5,363 nt of DNA from Methanobacteriota archaeon. GTDB lineage: Archaea; Hydrothermarchaeota; Hydrothermarchaeia; Hydrothermarchaeales; JAADFM01. This document shows positions 1 to 5,363 of this stretch, piece after piece. The notes under the pieces are model-generated. The model searched no databases. It was not told the origin of the DNA and saw nothing but the letters and a program-made list of their open reading frames with translations. Position numbers and translations under genes: made by a program. The first letter of the stretch is position 1; every line of letters starts with the position of its first letter. The stretch covers positions 1 through 5,363 of the forward strand of contig JAADFM010000113.1 of NCBI GenBank assembly GCA_013152845.1, written 5' to 3'.

Positions 1-1898
1 TCCAGGTTGTATGGGGCCCTGGTCTCTGACTTGAAGGTCTTGTAGAGTACCGACGCCAGTTCTATGCACTTCGACTCTTCGCCATGACAGGTGAGGATGC
101 GCTCGGGCTTGGAGTTGAGCCTCCTGATGTAGTTGATGAGCTGGTTGCGGTCCGAATGGCCGGAGAACCCGTCGATGGTGTGGACCTGCATGTTGATGGG
201 GATGACCCGGGTCTTCCCGTTCTCCTGGACAGGGAGCTCCCTCCAGCCCTTCTGGACCCTGCGCCCCATCGAGCCTTCCGACTGGTAGCCCACGAAGATG
301 ATGGAGTTCTTGTAGTCCTCGGCCAGGGCCCGGAAGTACTCCATGATGGGCCCGCCGGCCAGCATGCCCGAGGTGGCCAGGATTATGGCGGGCTCATCGC
401 CGTCGATAATCTCCTGCCTCATGGGCGGTCCGCTCACCTGCTCGAAGACTTCGGAGAGGAAGGGGTTGTCCCCCTTGTGGAATATCCGGTCCCTGAGCTG
501 GCGGTTGAGGTACTCGGGATAGGTGGTGTGGATGCCGGTGGCCTCCCATATCATGCCGTCCAGGTAGACAGGGACCTCGGTGATGGCCCCCCGCTTCATG
601 TAGTCCGCCAGGGACACCATGAGCTCCTGGGCCCTGCCCACGGCGAAGACCGGCACGATGGCCTTCCCGCCGGCGGCGATGGTCTCGTTGACCACGTCAA
701 GGAGGTGCTGCTCTGCCTTCTTCCTGGGGGGCTGGATGTCCTTGGCCGAGCCATAGGTGCTCTCGGTGATGAGGGTCTCCAGACGGGGGAAGCGTATGTT
801 GGCAGGTTCAAATAGCCGGGAACGCTCGAACTTAAGGTCGCCGGTGTAAGCAAGATTGTAGAGGCCGTCCCCCATGTGGAAATGGGCGATGGAGGAGCCC
901 AGGATATGGCCCGCGTTGTGGAGGGTGAGCCTGATGTCGGGTGAGATGTCGGTGACCTCCCCGTACTCCAGGGGGATGACGTGGTTGACCACCTTCTTGA
1001 CGAACTTCCTGGGGTAGGGCAGCTCCTTGCCCTCCCGCTCGGCCACGTCCAGGTAGTCCCACTGGAGCAGGAACATGAGGTCCCTGGTCGGGGGGGTGCA
1101 GTAGACCGGCCCCTCGTAGCCCATGTAGAAGAGGTAGGGCAGGAACCCGCAGTGGTCCAGGTGGGCGTGGGTGATGACCACCGCATCCAGTTCCTGGAGC
1201 TTGAACTCCGGGACGTTGAGGTAGGGGAATATCTTGTCCTTCTCCTGGGCGGCCACGTTGACGCCGCAGTCCACCAGGACCTTGCTCTCGGGCGTGTGGA
1301 GATAGATGGACGAGCGGCCCACCTCCCGGAACCCTCCCAGGGCGCTGACGCGTATCCAGTACCCGCCCCTCACCATGGGCGCGCGGTGAATCCTCTTCCC
1401 CACCCGCCTGAGGAGCTCCTTCCTCTCATCGCTCTTCTGGATGGTGATTCTGCGGACGCTCTCTACTATCTTGGACTTTATGGGCGGGGTCCTGGTGACC
1501 CGGGGTGTCCAGCCCACCGCCATCTTGATCTCGCTTAAGGTCTTGCCTGACTTTCCGATGACCAGCCCGGGTTTGACCGCCTCGATGATGGCCTCCCCGA
1601 AGTTCGGGTCGAACTGGATGTTGGTGATGCCGGCGTCCTCGGGCACCACCGCCTTGATCTTCTCGATGGCCTCCTCTTCCTTGGTCAGGACCGAGGGGTC
1701 GGGTCTTACGATAATCCTCTTCCTGATAATCCTGGCCAGGTCCTTTATGATGTTACCGTCTGCGGCCAGGACCGAGGGGTTTTTCGAGTACAGCACCACC
1801 CCCGGACCCTCGAAATCCACCTTGGTGACGAGGGCCGTGGATGGCACGTTGTCCTTAACTGCCTTTTTTATCTCTGTCAAAGTCTCCTGAACTGCCAT
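1..1898 (-). CDS. aCPSF1, KH-domain beta-CASP ribonuclease / transcription termination factor (3' end cut by window edge)
   Basis: Archaeal homologue of the cleavage and polyadenylation specificity factor nuclease. In the family this is a cytoplasmic Zn-dependent endo/5'-3' exoribonuclease that cuts at U-rich RNA and acts as the general archaeal transcription terminator. My translation reads 632 uninterrupted codons. Residues 1-65 form the first KH-like domain, and 66-145 the second, with the GKSG loop at 115-118. The metallo-beta-lactamase fold follows, with HAHLDH at 244-249, His331 in AGHILGS and Asp354 in YTGDLK. The inserted beta-CASP part carries Glu379 (TESTYG, motif A), the GYQSEGSMGRR segment near 537, His581 (SGHSD, motif B) and His605 (CHGE, motif C). 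All expected metal and catalytic positions are present. Family members have about 635-650 residues, so only the last few residues are probably missing. The start is supported by AGAGGTGA just upstream (1903-1910 on the opposite strand). It lies 52 bases after psmB and is probably co-transcribed with it. Confidence 0.96.
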   Translation of the reverse strand, partial: MAVQETLTEIKKAVKDNVPSTALVTKVDFEGPGVVLYSKNPSVLAADGNIIKDLARIIRKRIIVRPDPSVLTKEEEAIEKIKAVVPEDAGITNIQFDPNFGEAIIEAVKPGLVIGKSGKTLSEIKMAVGWTPRVTRTPPIKSKIVESVRRITIQKSDERKELLRRVGKRIHRAPMVRGGYWIRVSALGGFREVGRSSIYLHTPESKVLVDCGVNVAAQEKDKIFPYLNVPEFKLQELDAVVITHAHLDHCGFLPYLFYMGYEGPVYCTPPTRDLMFLLQWDYLDVAEREGKELPYPRKFVKKVVNHVIPLEYGEVTDISPDIRLTLHNAGHILGSSIAHFHMGDGLYNLAYTGDLKFERSRLFEPANIRFPRLETLITESTYGSAKDIQPPRKKAEQHLLDVVNETIAAGGKAIVPVFAVGRAQELMVSLADYMKRGAITEVPVYLDGMIWEATGIHTTYPEYLNRQLRDRIFHKGDNPFLSEVFEQVSGPPMRQEIIDGDEPAIILATSGMLAGGPIMEYFRALAEDYKNSIIFVGYQSEGSMGRRVQKGWRELPVQENGKTRVIPINMQVHTIDGFSGHSDRNQLINYIRRLNSKPERILTCHGEESKCIELASVLYKTFKSETRAPYNL

Positions 1899-1902
1899 TG
1901 GG

Positions 1903-1924
1903 TCACCTCTAAAACGAGGGGTGA
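1903..1924 (-). promoter_or_regulatory. Hairpin covering the aCPSF1 ribosome-binding site
   Basis: In the psmB-aCPSF1 spacer the transcript can pair UCAC...CUC with GAG-GUGA: seven base pairs, a two-base CC bulge and a six-base loop, GUUUUA. The 3' arm GAGGUGA is the Shine-Dalgarno sequence of aCPSF1, so the fold would hide the ribosome-binding site. The loop carries a short U run, the type of base aCPSF1 prefers. The pairing is seen in the sequence; any regulatory role is inference, and a stem this short can arise by chance. Confidence 0.35.
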
Positions 1925-1950
1925 TGACTCGGAATACTGGAATTACTGGT

Positions 1951-2589
1951 TTAAATGGCCTCGAGGATCTTTGTGACCTCTTCCTCTGGTAGTTTCTCCC
2001 AGCCTTCCTTGGTGATCTTTACCACATCGATTCCGTTGCCGGTCATGGCGTCCCGCTCCAGGGCAGACCTCAGGGCCCTCACGCAGAGTTTGACGCAGTC
2101 GTCTATGGCCATGTCCTCCTCGAACCCGTCGTCCAGGACGCCATAGGCTACCGGAGAACCCGAGCCCGTGGCCACGACCTTGTCCTCGATGAGGCTTCCC
2201 AGGGGGTCCAGGGAATAGATCTTGTTGCCTCTGGAATCAACCCCGCCGACGATGAGCTGGACAATCATGGGGTAGTACCTCTGCTGGAACAGGATGTTGG
2301 CCATGAGTGTTGCCACGGCATCCACGCTCATCTCCCTGCCGGTCCTCATGCGGAATATCTTGGCCTCGGCCTGAATCCACCGGATGAGGGCCTGGGCATC
2401 GGCCACCGAGCCGGCCACCGTGGCACCGATGTGCTCGTCTATCTTGAAGCTCTTCTGTACGATTTTGTGGGCGATGAGGGTCCCCATGGTCGCCCTCTTG
2501 TCCGAGGCGAGGACGATACCATCGTTGCAGGCCACCCCTACGGTTGTGGTCCCCTTCATGTATTCTTTCGCTTTTTCCAAAGCCTCCAT
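1951..2589 (-). CDS. psmB: 20S proteasome beta subunit
   Basis: Catalytic beta subunit of the archaeal 20S proteasome. It forms the inner two heptameric rings of the cytosolic core particle and hydrolyses peptide bonds with an N-terminal threonine. The 212 residues begin with a 13-residue propeptide ending in Gly13; autocleavage before Thr14 (TTTVGV) would expose the nucleophile and leave a mature chain of 199 residues. In mature numbering Thr1, Asp17 and Lys33 are all present, as is the GSGSP loop with the expected serine (130 here, one residue shifted by an insertion relative to Thermoplasma). The conserved Asp of the RDxxS segment is kept (RDAMTG), but its serine is a threonine, a conservative change. 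The start is fixed by GGAGGAGTG six bases upstream of ATG. The alpha subunit and the activating ATPase are not in this window. It probably heads a two-gene transcript with aCPSF1. Confidence 0.97.
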   Translation of the reverse strand: MEALEKAKEYMKGTTTVGVACNDGIVLASDKRATMGTLIAHKIVQKSFKIDEHIGATVAGSVADAQALIRWIQAEAKIFRMRTGREMSVDAVATLMANILFQQRYYPMIVQLIVGGVDSRGNKIYSLDPLGSLIEDKVVATGSGSPVAYGVLDDGFEEDMAIDDCVKLCVRALRSALERDAMTGNGIDVVKITKEGWEKLPEEEVTKILEAI

Positions 2590-2595
2590 TTACGA

Positions 2596-2604
2596 CACTC
2601 CTCC
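2596..2604 (-). promoter_or_regulatory. psmB ribosome-binding site
   Basis: On the minus strand GGAGGAGTG lies six bases before the psmB ATG, a good match to the pyrimidine-rich 3' end of archaeal 16S rRNA. It supports the annotated start. Confidence 0.75.
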
Positions 2605-2658
2605 AGTTTAAAAGAAGGAAAAGCAGATTTGTTACAAGTGGATAAGCCGGGTTTACAC

Positions 2659-2666
2659 TATATAAA
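2659..2666 (-). promoter_or_regulatory. TATA box of the psmB-aCPSF1 transcript
   Basis: The minus strand reads TTTATATA, which matches the archaeal TATA consensus, preceded by the A-rich stretch AGAAATA expected of a BRE. Start of transcription would be about 25 bases downstream, near 2636, giving a leader of roughly 45 bases that contains the psmB ribosome-binding site. No second promoter is evident in the 52-base psmB-aCPSF1 gap. Confidence 0.7.
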
Positions 2667-2703
2667 TATTTCTGTGGTTTGCCCTGAAATCCGCCGCCAT
2701 CAG

Positions 2704-2719
2704 TGCATGTTTTTATGCA
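2704..2719. repeat. Inverted repeat TGCAT-N6-ATGCA upstream of the trpB2 promoter
   Basis: TGCAT and its exact reverse complement ATGCA are separated by GTTTTT. The repeat sits just upstream of the BRE/TATA element of trpB2, roughly 42-57 bases before the predicted start site, where an archaeal activator could bind. It is also about 70-80 bases upstream of the predicted psmB start. The arms are only five bases long, so chance is a serious alternative. Confidence 0.3.
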
Positions 2720-2731
2720 GATATGTAAAAG

Positions 2732-2738
2732 TATAAAT
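2732..2738 (+). promoter_or_regulatory. TATA box of trpB2
   Basis: TATAAAT is preceded by GTAAAAG, a plausible BRE. Start of transcription would be near 2760, about 25 bases before the ATG at 2785 and after the in-frame ATG at 2755. This supports the shorter start for trpB2. Confidence 0.6.
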
Positions 2739-2752
2739 AGAAAATGGATTCC

Positions 2753-2764
2753 TTATGGCCATAA
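2753..2764. promoter_or_regulatory. Perfect palindrome over the predicted trpB2 transcription start (candidate operator)
   Basis: TTATGGCCATAA is a perfect 12-base palindrome. It spans the transcription start predicted from the TATA box at 2732-2738 (about -8 to +3). That is a standard place for a dimeric repressor to block RNA polymerase or initiation. About one such palindrome is expected by chance in a window of this size, so the position rather than the symmetry is the argument. No regulator gene is nearby to pair with it. Confidence 0.35.
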
Positions 2765-2772
2765 ATCACAGC

Positions 2773-2778
2773 GGAGGT
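2773..2778 (+). promoter_or_regulatory. trpB2 ribosome-binding site deciding the start at 2785
   Basis: GGAGGT is six bases before ATG 2785. A longer in-frame start at 2755 has no such site and lies upstream of the predicted start of transcription, so 2785 is preferred. Confidence 0.75.
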
Positions 2779-2784
2779 TCGAGT

Positions 2785-4094
2785 ATGGAAGAGACGAAGG
2801 TACTCCTTGATCTCGATGAGATGCCCAAGAAGTGGTATAACATCCTGCCAGATTTGCCAGAACCCCTGGCTCCACCCCTGCACCCTGCCACCAAGGAGCC
2901 CGTGGGGCCTGACGACCTTGCGCCCCTGTTCCCCATGGAGCTCATAAAGCAGGAGGTCAGCCAGGACAGGTACATCGATATCCCGGAAGAGGTCAGGGAG
3001 GCCTACTTCCAGGTCGGCAGACCCACCCCCCTCTACAGGGCCAAGCGCCTGGAGAAGTACCTCAACACACCTGCCAAGATATACTACAAGAGGGAGGACG
3101 TATCCTTTGCCGGCTCCCACAAGCCCAACACCGCCATCGCCCAGGCCTACTTCAACATGAAGGAAGGTGTCGAGAAACTCGCCACCGAGCCGGGCAGTGG
3201 GGCACGGCGCTGTCCCTGGCCGGCGCCCTCTTCGGCATCGATGTCAACGTCTTCATGGTAGGCATCAGCTTCAACCAGAAGCCCTACCGGCGCATCATCA
3301 TGGAACTCTACGGTGCCGACGTTGTCTCCTCCCCCTCTGAGAGGACGGACTTCGGCAAGAAGATGCTGGAGCAGGACCCAGACCACCCCGGCTCTCTGGG
3401 CATCGCCATAAGCGAGGCCATCGAGACTGCTGTCAAGTCCGGGGGGACCACCAAGTACTCCCTGGGCTCTGTGCTGAACCACGTTCTCCTGCACCAGACC
3501 ATCGTCGGCCAGGAGGTCCTCCTCCAGTTCGAGAAGATAGACACCAAGCCCGACGTCATGATAGGCTGCGTGGGCGGCGGCTCCAACTACGCCGGGTTCA
3601 TGTACCCGGCCATGGGCCGCAAGCTCCGGGGCGAGGACGACGGGACCCGGTTCATCGGCGTGGAGCCCGCATCCTGCCCGACCCTGACCAAGGGCGAGTA
3701 CAAGTACGATTTCGGCGACACCGCCGGCATGACCCCCCTGCTCATGATGTACACCCTGGGCCACGACTTCGTGCCCTCGCCCATCCACGCAGGCGGCCTG
3801 AGGTACCACGGCGACGCCCCGTCACTTTGCCTGCTCAAAAAGCTTGGCTACACCGAGGCGGTCACCTACGACCAGGTCCAGACCTTCGAGGCAGGGAAGC
3901 TGTTCAGCAAGACCGAGGGTCTTGTCCCGGCACCCGAGACCTGCCATGCCATCAAGGCCGCCATCGACGAGGCCCGCAAATGCAAGGAGACCGGCGAGGA
4001 GAAGGTCATCGCCTTCAACTTCTCGGGCCACGGGCTCCTGGACCTTAAGGGCTACGGCGACCTTCTGGAAGGAAAGCTGGTCAAGTACGTCTAG
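2785..4094 (+). pseudogene. trpB2: Tryptophan synthase beta chain 2 (TrpB2), frameshifted
   Basis: PLP enzyme of the TrpB2 class, which condenses indole with serine (or, for some TrpB2, O-phosphoserine) to give tryptophan. It is recognisable from [19 protein letters not shown] near the N-terminus, [16 protein letters not shown], the PLP lysine K113 in SHKPNTA, the phosphate-binding GGGSN (3573-3587), [22 protein letters not shown] and the C-terminal [11 protein letters not shown]. The gene is in two frames: 2785 to about 3189, then about 3189 to 4094. The first frame continues only as junk to a stop at 3259-3261. The second resumes as [12 protein letters not shown]. The join falls in the family's ETGAGQWG loop, where the Glu (codon 135) is kept and Thr-Gly is lost, equal to a 7-base deletion. 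The repaired protein would have about 438 residues, normal for TrpB2. A first product of 158 residues and an ATG at 3255 with no ribosome-binding site would each lack half the active site. Everything else is well preserved, so the lesion is recent or an assembly error. No trpA is adjacent. Confidence 0.9.
3184..3200 (+). other. Frameshift site in trpB2
   Basis: Frame one reads ACC GAG (Thr-Glu) and frame two reads GCC GGG CAG TGG (Ala-Gly-Gln-Trp) starting on the last base of GAG. Family members have Thr-Glu-Thr-Gly-Ala-Gly-Gln-Trp here, so seven bases appear to be missing between GA and GCC. There is no slippery heptamer, and a simple -1 slip would still leave out Thr-Gly, so programmed frameshifting is a poor explanation. 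Confidence 0.85.
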
Positions 4095-4110
4095 AGGGCG
4101 ACCTGCCCTC
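4094..4110 (+). terminator. Possible trpB2 terminator hairpin
   Basis: GAGGGC and GCCCTC form a perfect six-base-pair stem around the loop GACCT, starting on the last base of the trpB2 TAG stop. A pyrimidine-rich run follows (4111-4125), with few consecutive T residues. This resembles a terminator but is not typical of archaeal termination, which relies on T tracts, so it may instead be a 3'-end stabilising stem. Confidence 0.4.
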
Positions 4111-4150
4111 CTTTCCTCTCCCCTTGGGAAAAGGTAAATAAAGGGAAAAG

Positions 4151-4158
4151 TTAAATAC
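4151..4158 (+). promoter_or_regulatory. BRE/TATA of the response regulator gene, placed for leaderless mRNA
   Basis: GGAAAAG (4144-4150) followed by TTAAATAC fits BRE plus TATA. The usual spacing puts the start of transcription at about 4178-4181, on or next to the ATG at 4181, so the mRNA would be leaderless or nearly so. A weak GGAG at 4165-4168 is 12 bases from the ATG and would matter only if transcription began further upstream, for example from the A/T-rich stretch at 4134-4141. Confidence 0.5.
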
Positions 4159-4180
4159 TAATCGGGAGAGATGAAGTGGC

Positions 4181-4534
4181 ATGAGTGACGGGAGCAAGGC
4201 CAAGGTCCTGGTCGCCGAAGACTACAAGCCCTTGGTGGAACTCTATAACGTATGGCTGAAGGACCAGTACGAGGTAATCCCGGCATACAACGGCCAGGAG
4301 GCGGTGGACAAGTTCAAGGAGCACCGGCCCGACCTGGTCATCATGGACGTGCGTATGCCAGTCAAGGGCGGGGATGAGGCCATCAAGGAGATATTCGAGA
4401 TAGACCCTGAGGCCAGGATAGTGGCCATCACCGCCTACCCCTACACCGAGGAGGAGCTGGGGGTCGAGGTGGTCAGGAAGGGGTTCAAAAAAGACGAGTT
4501 CCTGCGCCTGGTGGAGAGGAAACTCAAGGAATGA
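4181..4534 (+). CDS. Stand-alone response-regulator receiver domain protein
   Basis: A single CheY/Spo0F-like receiver domain of 117 residues with no output domain, so it probably acts by protein-protein contact or as a phosphate shuttle in the cytosol. The acidic pair is Glu13-Asp14 (VLVAEDY), the phospho-acceptor is Asp56 (LVIMDVRMP) and the switch threonine is Thr84 (VAITAY). The usual beta5 Lys-Pro is altered: KGFKKDEF gives Lys103 or Lys104 with no following proline, and the stretch from Thr84 to this lysine is a few residues shorter than in CheY. No histidine kinase is in the window, so its partner is unknown. It lies 86 bases after trpB2 and 56 bases before the citramalate synthase gene, each gap with its own promoter-like element, so it need not be co-regulated with them. 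ATG 4181 is preferred because an ATG at 4171 is in a frame closed at once by TGA. The receiver identity is sure; its pathway is not. Confidence 0.93.
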   Translation: MSDGSKAKVLVAEDYKPLVELYNVWLKDQYEVIPAYNGQEAVDKFKEHRPDLVIMDVRMPVKGGDEAIKEIFEIDPEARIVAITAYPYTEEELGVEVVRKGFKKDEFLRLVERKLKE

Positions 4535-4551
4535 GGGGTATTTTACAGAAA

Positions 4552-4559
4552 TTATAAAT
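4552..4559 (+). promoter_or_regulatory. TATA box of the citramalate synthase gene
   Basis: TTATAAAT preceded by CAGAAAT fits a BRE/TATA element in the 56-base gap after the response regulator. Transcription would begin near 4580-4582, leaving a leader of only about 10-16 bases. AGGT at 4585-4588 is the only ribosome-binding candidate. Confidence 0.55.
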
Positions 4560-4590
4560 GAGGGGGCCTTACTAATCTTGGGCTAGGTCG

Positions 4591-5363
4591 ATGGAAATGC
4601 CCCAGGTCAAGATATATGACACCACCCTCCGGGACGGCTCCCAGTCCGAGCACATATCCTTCTCTGTGGAGGACAAGCTCCGCATAGCCAGGAAGCTGGA
4701 CGAGCTCGGGATACATTACATCGAGGGCGGCTGGCCGGGCTCCAACCCCAAGGACATCGAGTTCTTCCAGAGGGTTAGGGGCATCAAGTTCAAGAACGCC
4801 AGGATGGTGGCCTTCGGCTCCACCCGCCACGCCAAGAGGACGGCCTCCCGGGACCCCAACATAAAGGCCCTACTCAGGGCCGGGACCCCCACGGTATGCG
4901 TCTTCGGCAAGACCTGGGACCTGCACGTCAAGGACGCCCTGAAGGTCTCCCTGGCCGATAACCTGAAGATGATAAAGACCTCCATCGCCTACCTGAAGAA
5001 GAAGGACAAGGAGGTCCTATTCGACGCCGAGCACTTCTTCGATGCCTACAAGCGCAACCCGGACTATGCCATGGATACCCTGAGGGTGGCCGAGGAGGCC
5101 GGGGCCGACTGCCTGGTCCTCTGCGATACCAACGGGGGGACCATGCCCTACGAGGTCCATTCCATCATGGAGGCGGTCCAGGAGGAGATAGAGGCACCCC
5201 TGGGCATGCACGCCCACAACGATGCCGAGATGGCGGTGGCCAACTCCATCATGGCGGTCCGTACCGGGGCCGTCCACGTCCAGGGGACCATCAACGGCTA
5301 CGGCGAGCGGGCGGGAAACGCCAACCTGTGCTCCATCATCCCGAACCTGAAGATAAAACTGGG
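4591..5363 (+). CDS. cimA: Citramalate synthase, bacterial-type CimA family (3' end cut by window edge)
   Basis: Member of the HMGL-like acyltransferases related to 2-isopropylmalate and homocitrate synthases. It is expected to condense pyruvate with acetyl-CoA to (R)-citramalate, the first step of the threonine-independent route to isoleucine. The 257 visible residues are the TIM-barrel catalytic domain. They show DTTLRDGSQ at 10-18 with catalytic Arg14 and metal-binding Asp15, [42 protein letters not shown], the metal-binding HAHND (His207, His209) and [16 protein letters not shown]. The [12 protein letters not shown] and DAEHFFD signatures are those of the bacterial citramalate synthase family (TIGR00977 type) rather than the LeuA-like archaeal CimA. 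Family members have about 520-540 residues, so the linker and the C-terminal regulatory domain, which in relatives binds isoleucine or leucine, are outside the window. ATG 4597 is an alternative start: AGGT at 4585-4588 is eight bases from it and only two from 4591. Substrate choice is inferred from family. Confidence 0.9.
   Translation, partial: MEMPQVKIYDTTLRDGSQSEHISFSVEDKLRIARKLDELGIHYIEGGWPGSNPKDIEFFQRVRGIKFKNARMVAFGSTRHAKRTASRDPNIKALLRAGTPTVCVFGKTWDLHVKDALKVSLADNLKMIKTSIAYLKKKDKEVLFDAEHFFDAYKRNPDYAMDTLRVAEEAGADCLVLCDTNGGTMPYEVHSIMEAVQEEIEAPLGMHAHNDAEMAVANSIMAVRTGAVHVQGTINGYGERAGNANLCSIIPNLKIKL

Noticed and set aside
596..1186. Minus-strand open frames 596-1186 and 832-1062
   Set aside because: They are in other frames of the aCPSF1 gene, and their Ser/Thr/Pro/Arg-rich translations are typical of shifted GC-rich coding sequence.
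84..1890. Long open frames on the plus strand opposite aCPSF1 (84-815, 981-1538, 1441-1890)
   Set aside because: They lie antisense to a clear 632-codon gene with all family motifs. Their translations are repetitive in Gly, Val, Leu and Asp, as expected for the complement of GC-rich codons, and they show no recognisable domain.
1929..1950. Short direct repeat CCAGTA (minus strand) after the psmB stop
   Set aside because: Two six-base copies nine bases apart are too short to separate from chance, and no function suggests itself.
2431..2736. Plus-strand open frames 2384-2611 and 2431-2736 reaching into the divergent intergenic region
   Set aside because: Most of each lies antisense to psmB, no ribosome-binding site is evident, and they run over the psmB promoter.
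3184..3200. Programmed ribosomal frameshift in trpB2
   Set aside because: There is no slippery heptamer, and a -1 shift would still delete Thr-Gly from an invariant active-site loop. TrpB2 is not known to me to use recoding.
3147..3838. Minus-strand open frames inside trpB2 (3147-3809, 3308-3586, 3587-3838)
   Set aside because: They are antisense to strongly conserved TrpB2 coding sequence and have no promoter, ribosome-binding site or known domain.
4092..4155. TAG of trpB2 read as pyrrolysine, with the downstream hairpin as a signal
   Set aside because: The protein already ends where TrpB2 proteins normally end, and read-through would add only about 20 unconserved residues before TAA.
4552..4985. 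Minus-strand open frames 4552-4830 and 4716-4985 in the citramalate synthase gene
   Set aside because: They are antisense to a gene with clear catalytic motifs and have no supporting signals of their own.

Overview
This window looks like chromosomal DNA from a GC-rich euryarchaeon. The evidence is a 20S proteasome beta subunit with a short propeptide, an archaeal KH/beta-CASP nuclease (aCPSF1), a TrpB2-type tryptophan synthase beta chain, archaeal BRE/TATA promoters, and Shine-Dalgarno sites of the GGAGG(T) type. The finer lineage is not fixed by what I can see. A Thermoplasmatota/Methanomassiliicoccales-like or methanogen relative is a low-confidence guess. I see no mobile element, CRISPR array, tRNA or rRNA.

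Layout. On the minus strand, reading right to left, are psmB (2589-1951) and then, after 52 bases, the aCPSF1 nuclease (1898 to beyond the left edge). aCPSF1 is complete except for what are probably its last few residues. The two probably share the promoter at about 2659-2666. A 195-base divergent intergenic region (2590-2784) separates them from the plus-strand genes. Those are trpB2 (2785-4094, broken by a frameshift near 3189), a stand-alone response-regulator receiver domain (4181-4534), and the 5' two thirds or so of a citramalate synthase gene of the bacterial-type CimA family (4591 to beyond the right edge). Each plus-strand gene has its own TATA-like element, and the last two lie so close to their start codons that leaderless or nearly leaderless mRNAs are expected.

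How the genes fit together. The minus-strand pair combines protein turnover (proteasome core) with RNA 3'-end formation and transcription termination (aCPSF1). The plus-strand genes are amino-acid biosynthesis (tryptophan; isoleucine via citramalate) with a small signalling protein between them. The most notable points are: the trpB2 lesion, which removes two residues just after the catalytic Glu and puts the rest of an otherwise well-preserved gene out of frame; a perfect 12-bp palindrome over the predicted trpB2 start site; a hairpin that could hide the aCPSF1 ribosome-binding site; and the bacterial-type CimA in an archaeal setting. I found no convincing undescribed multi-gene system here.
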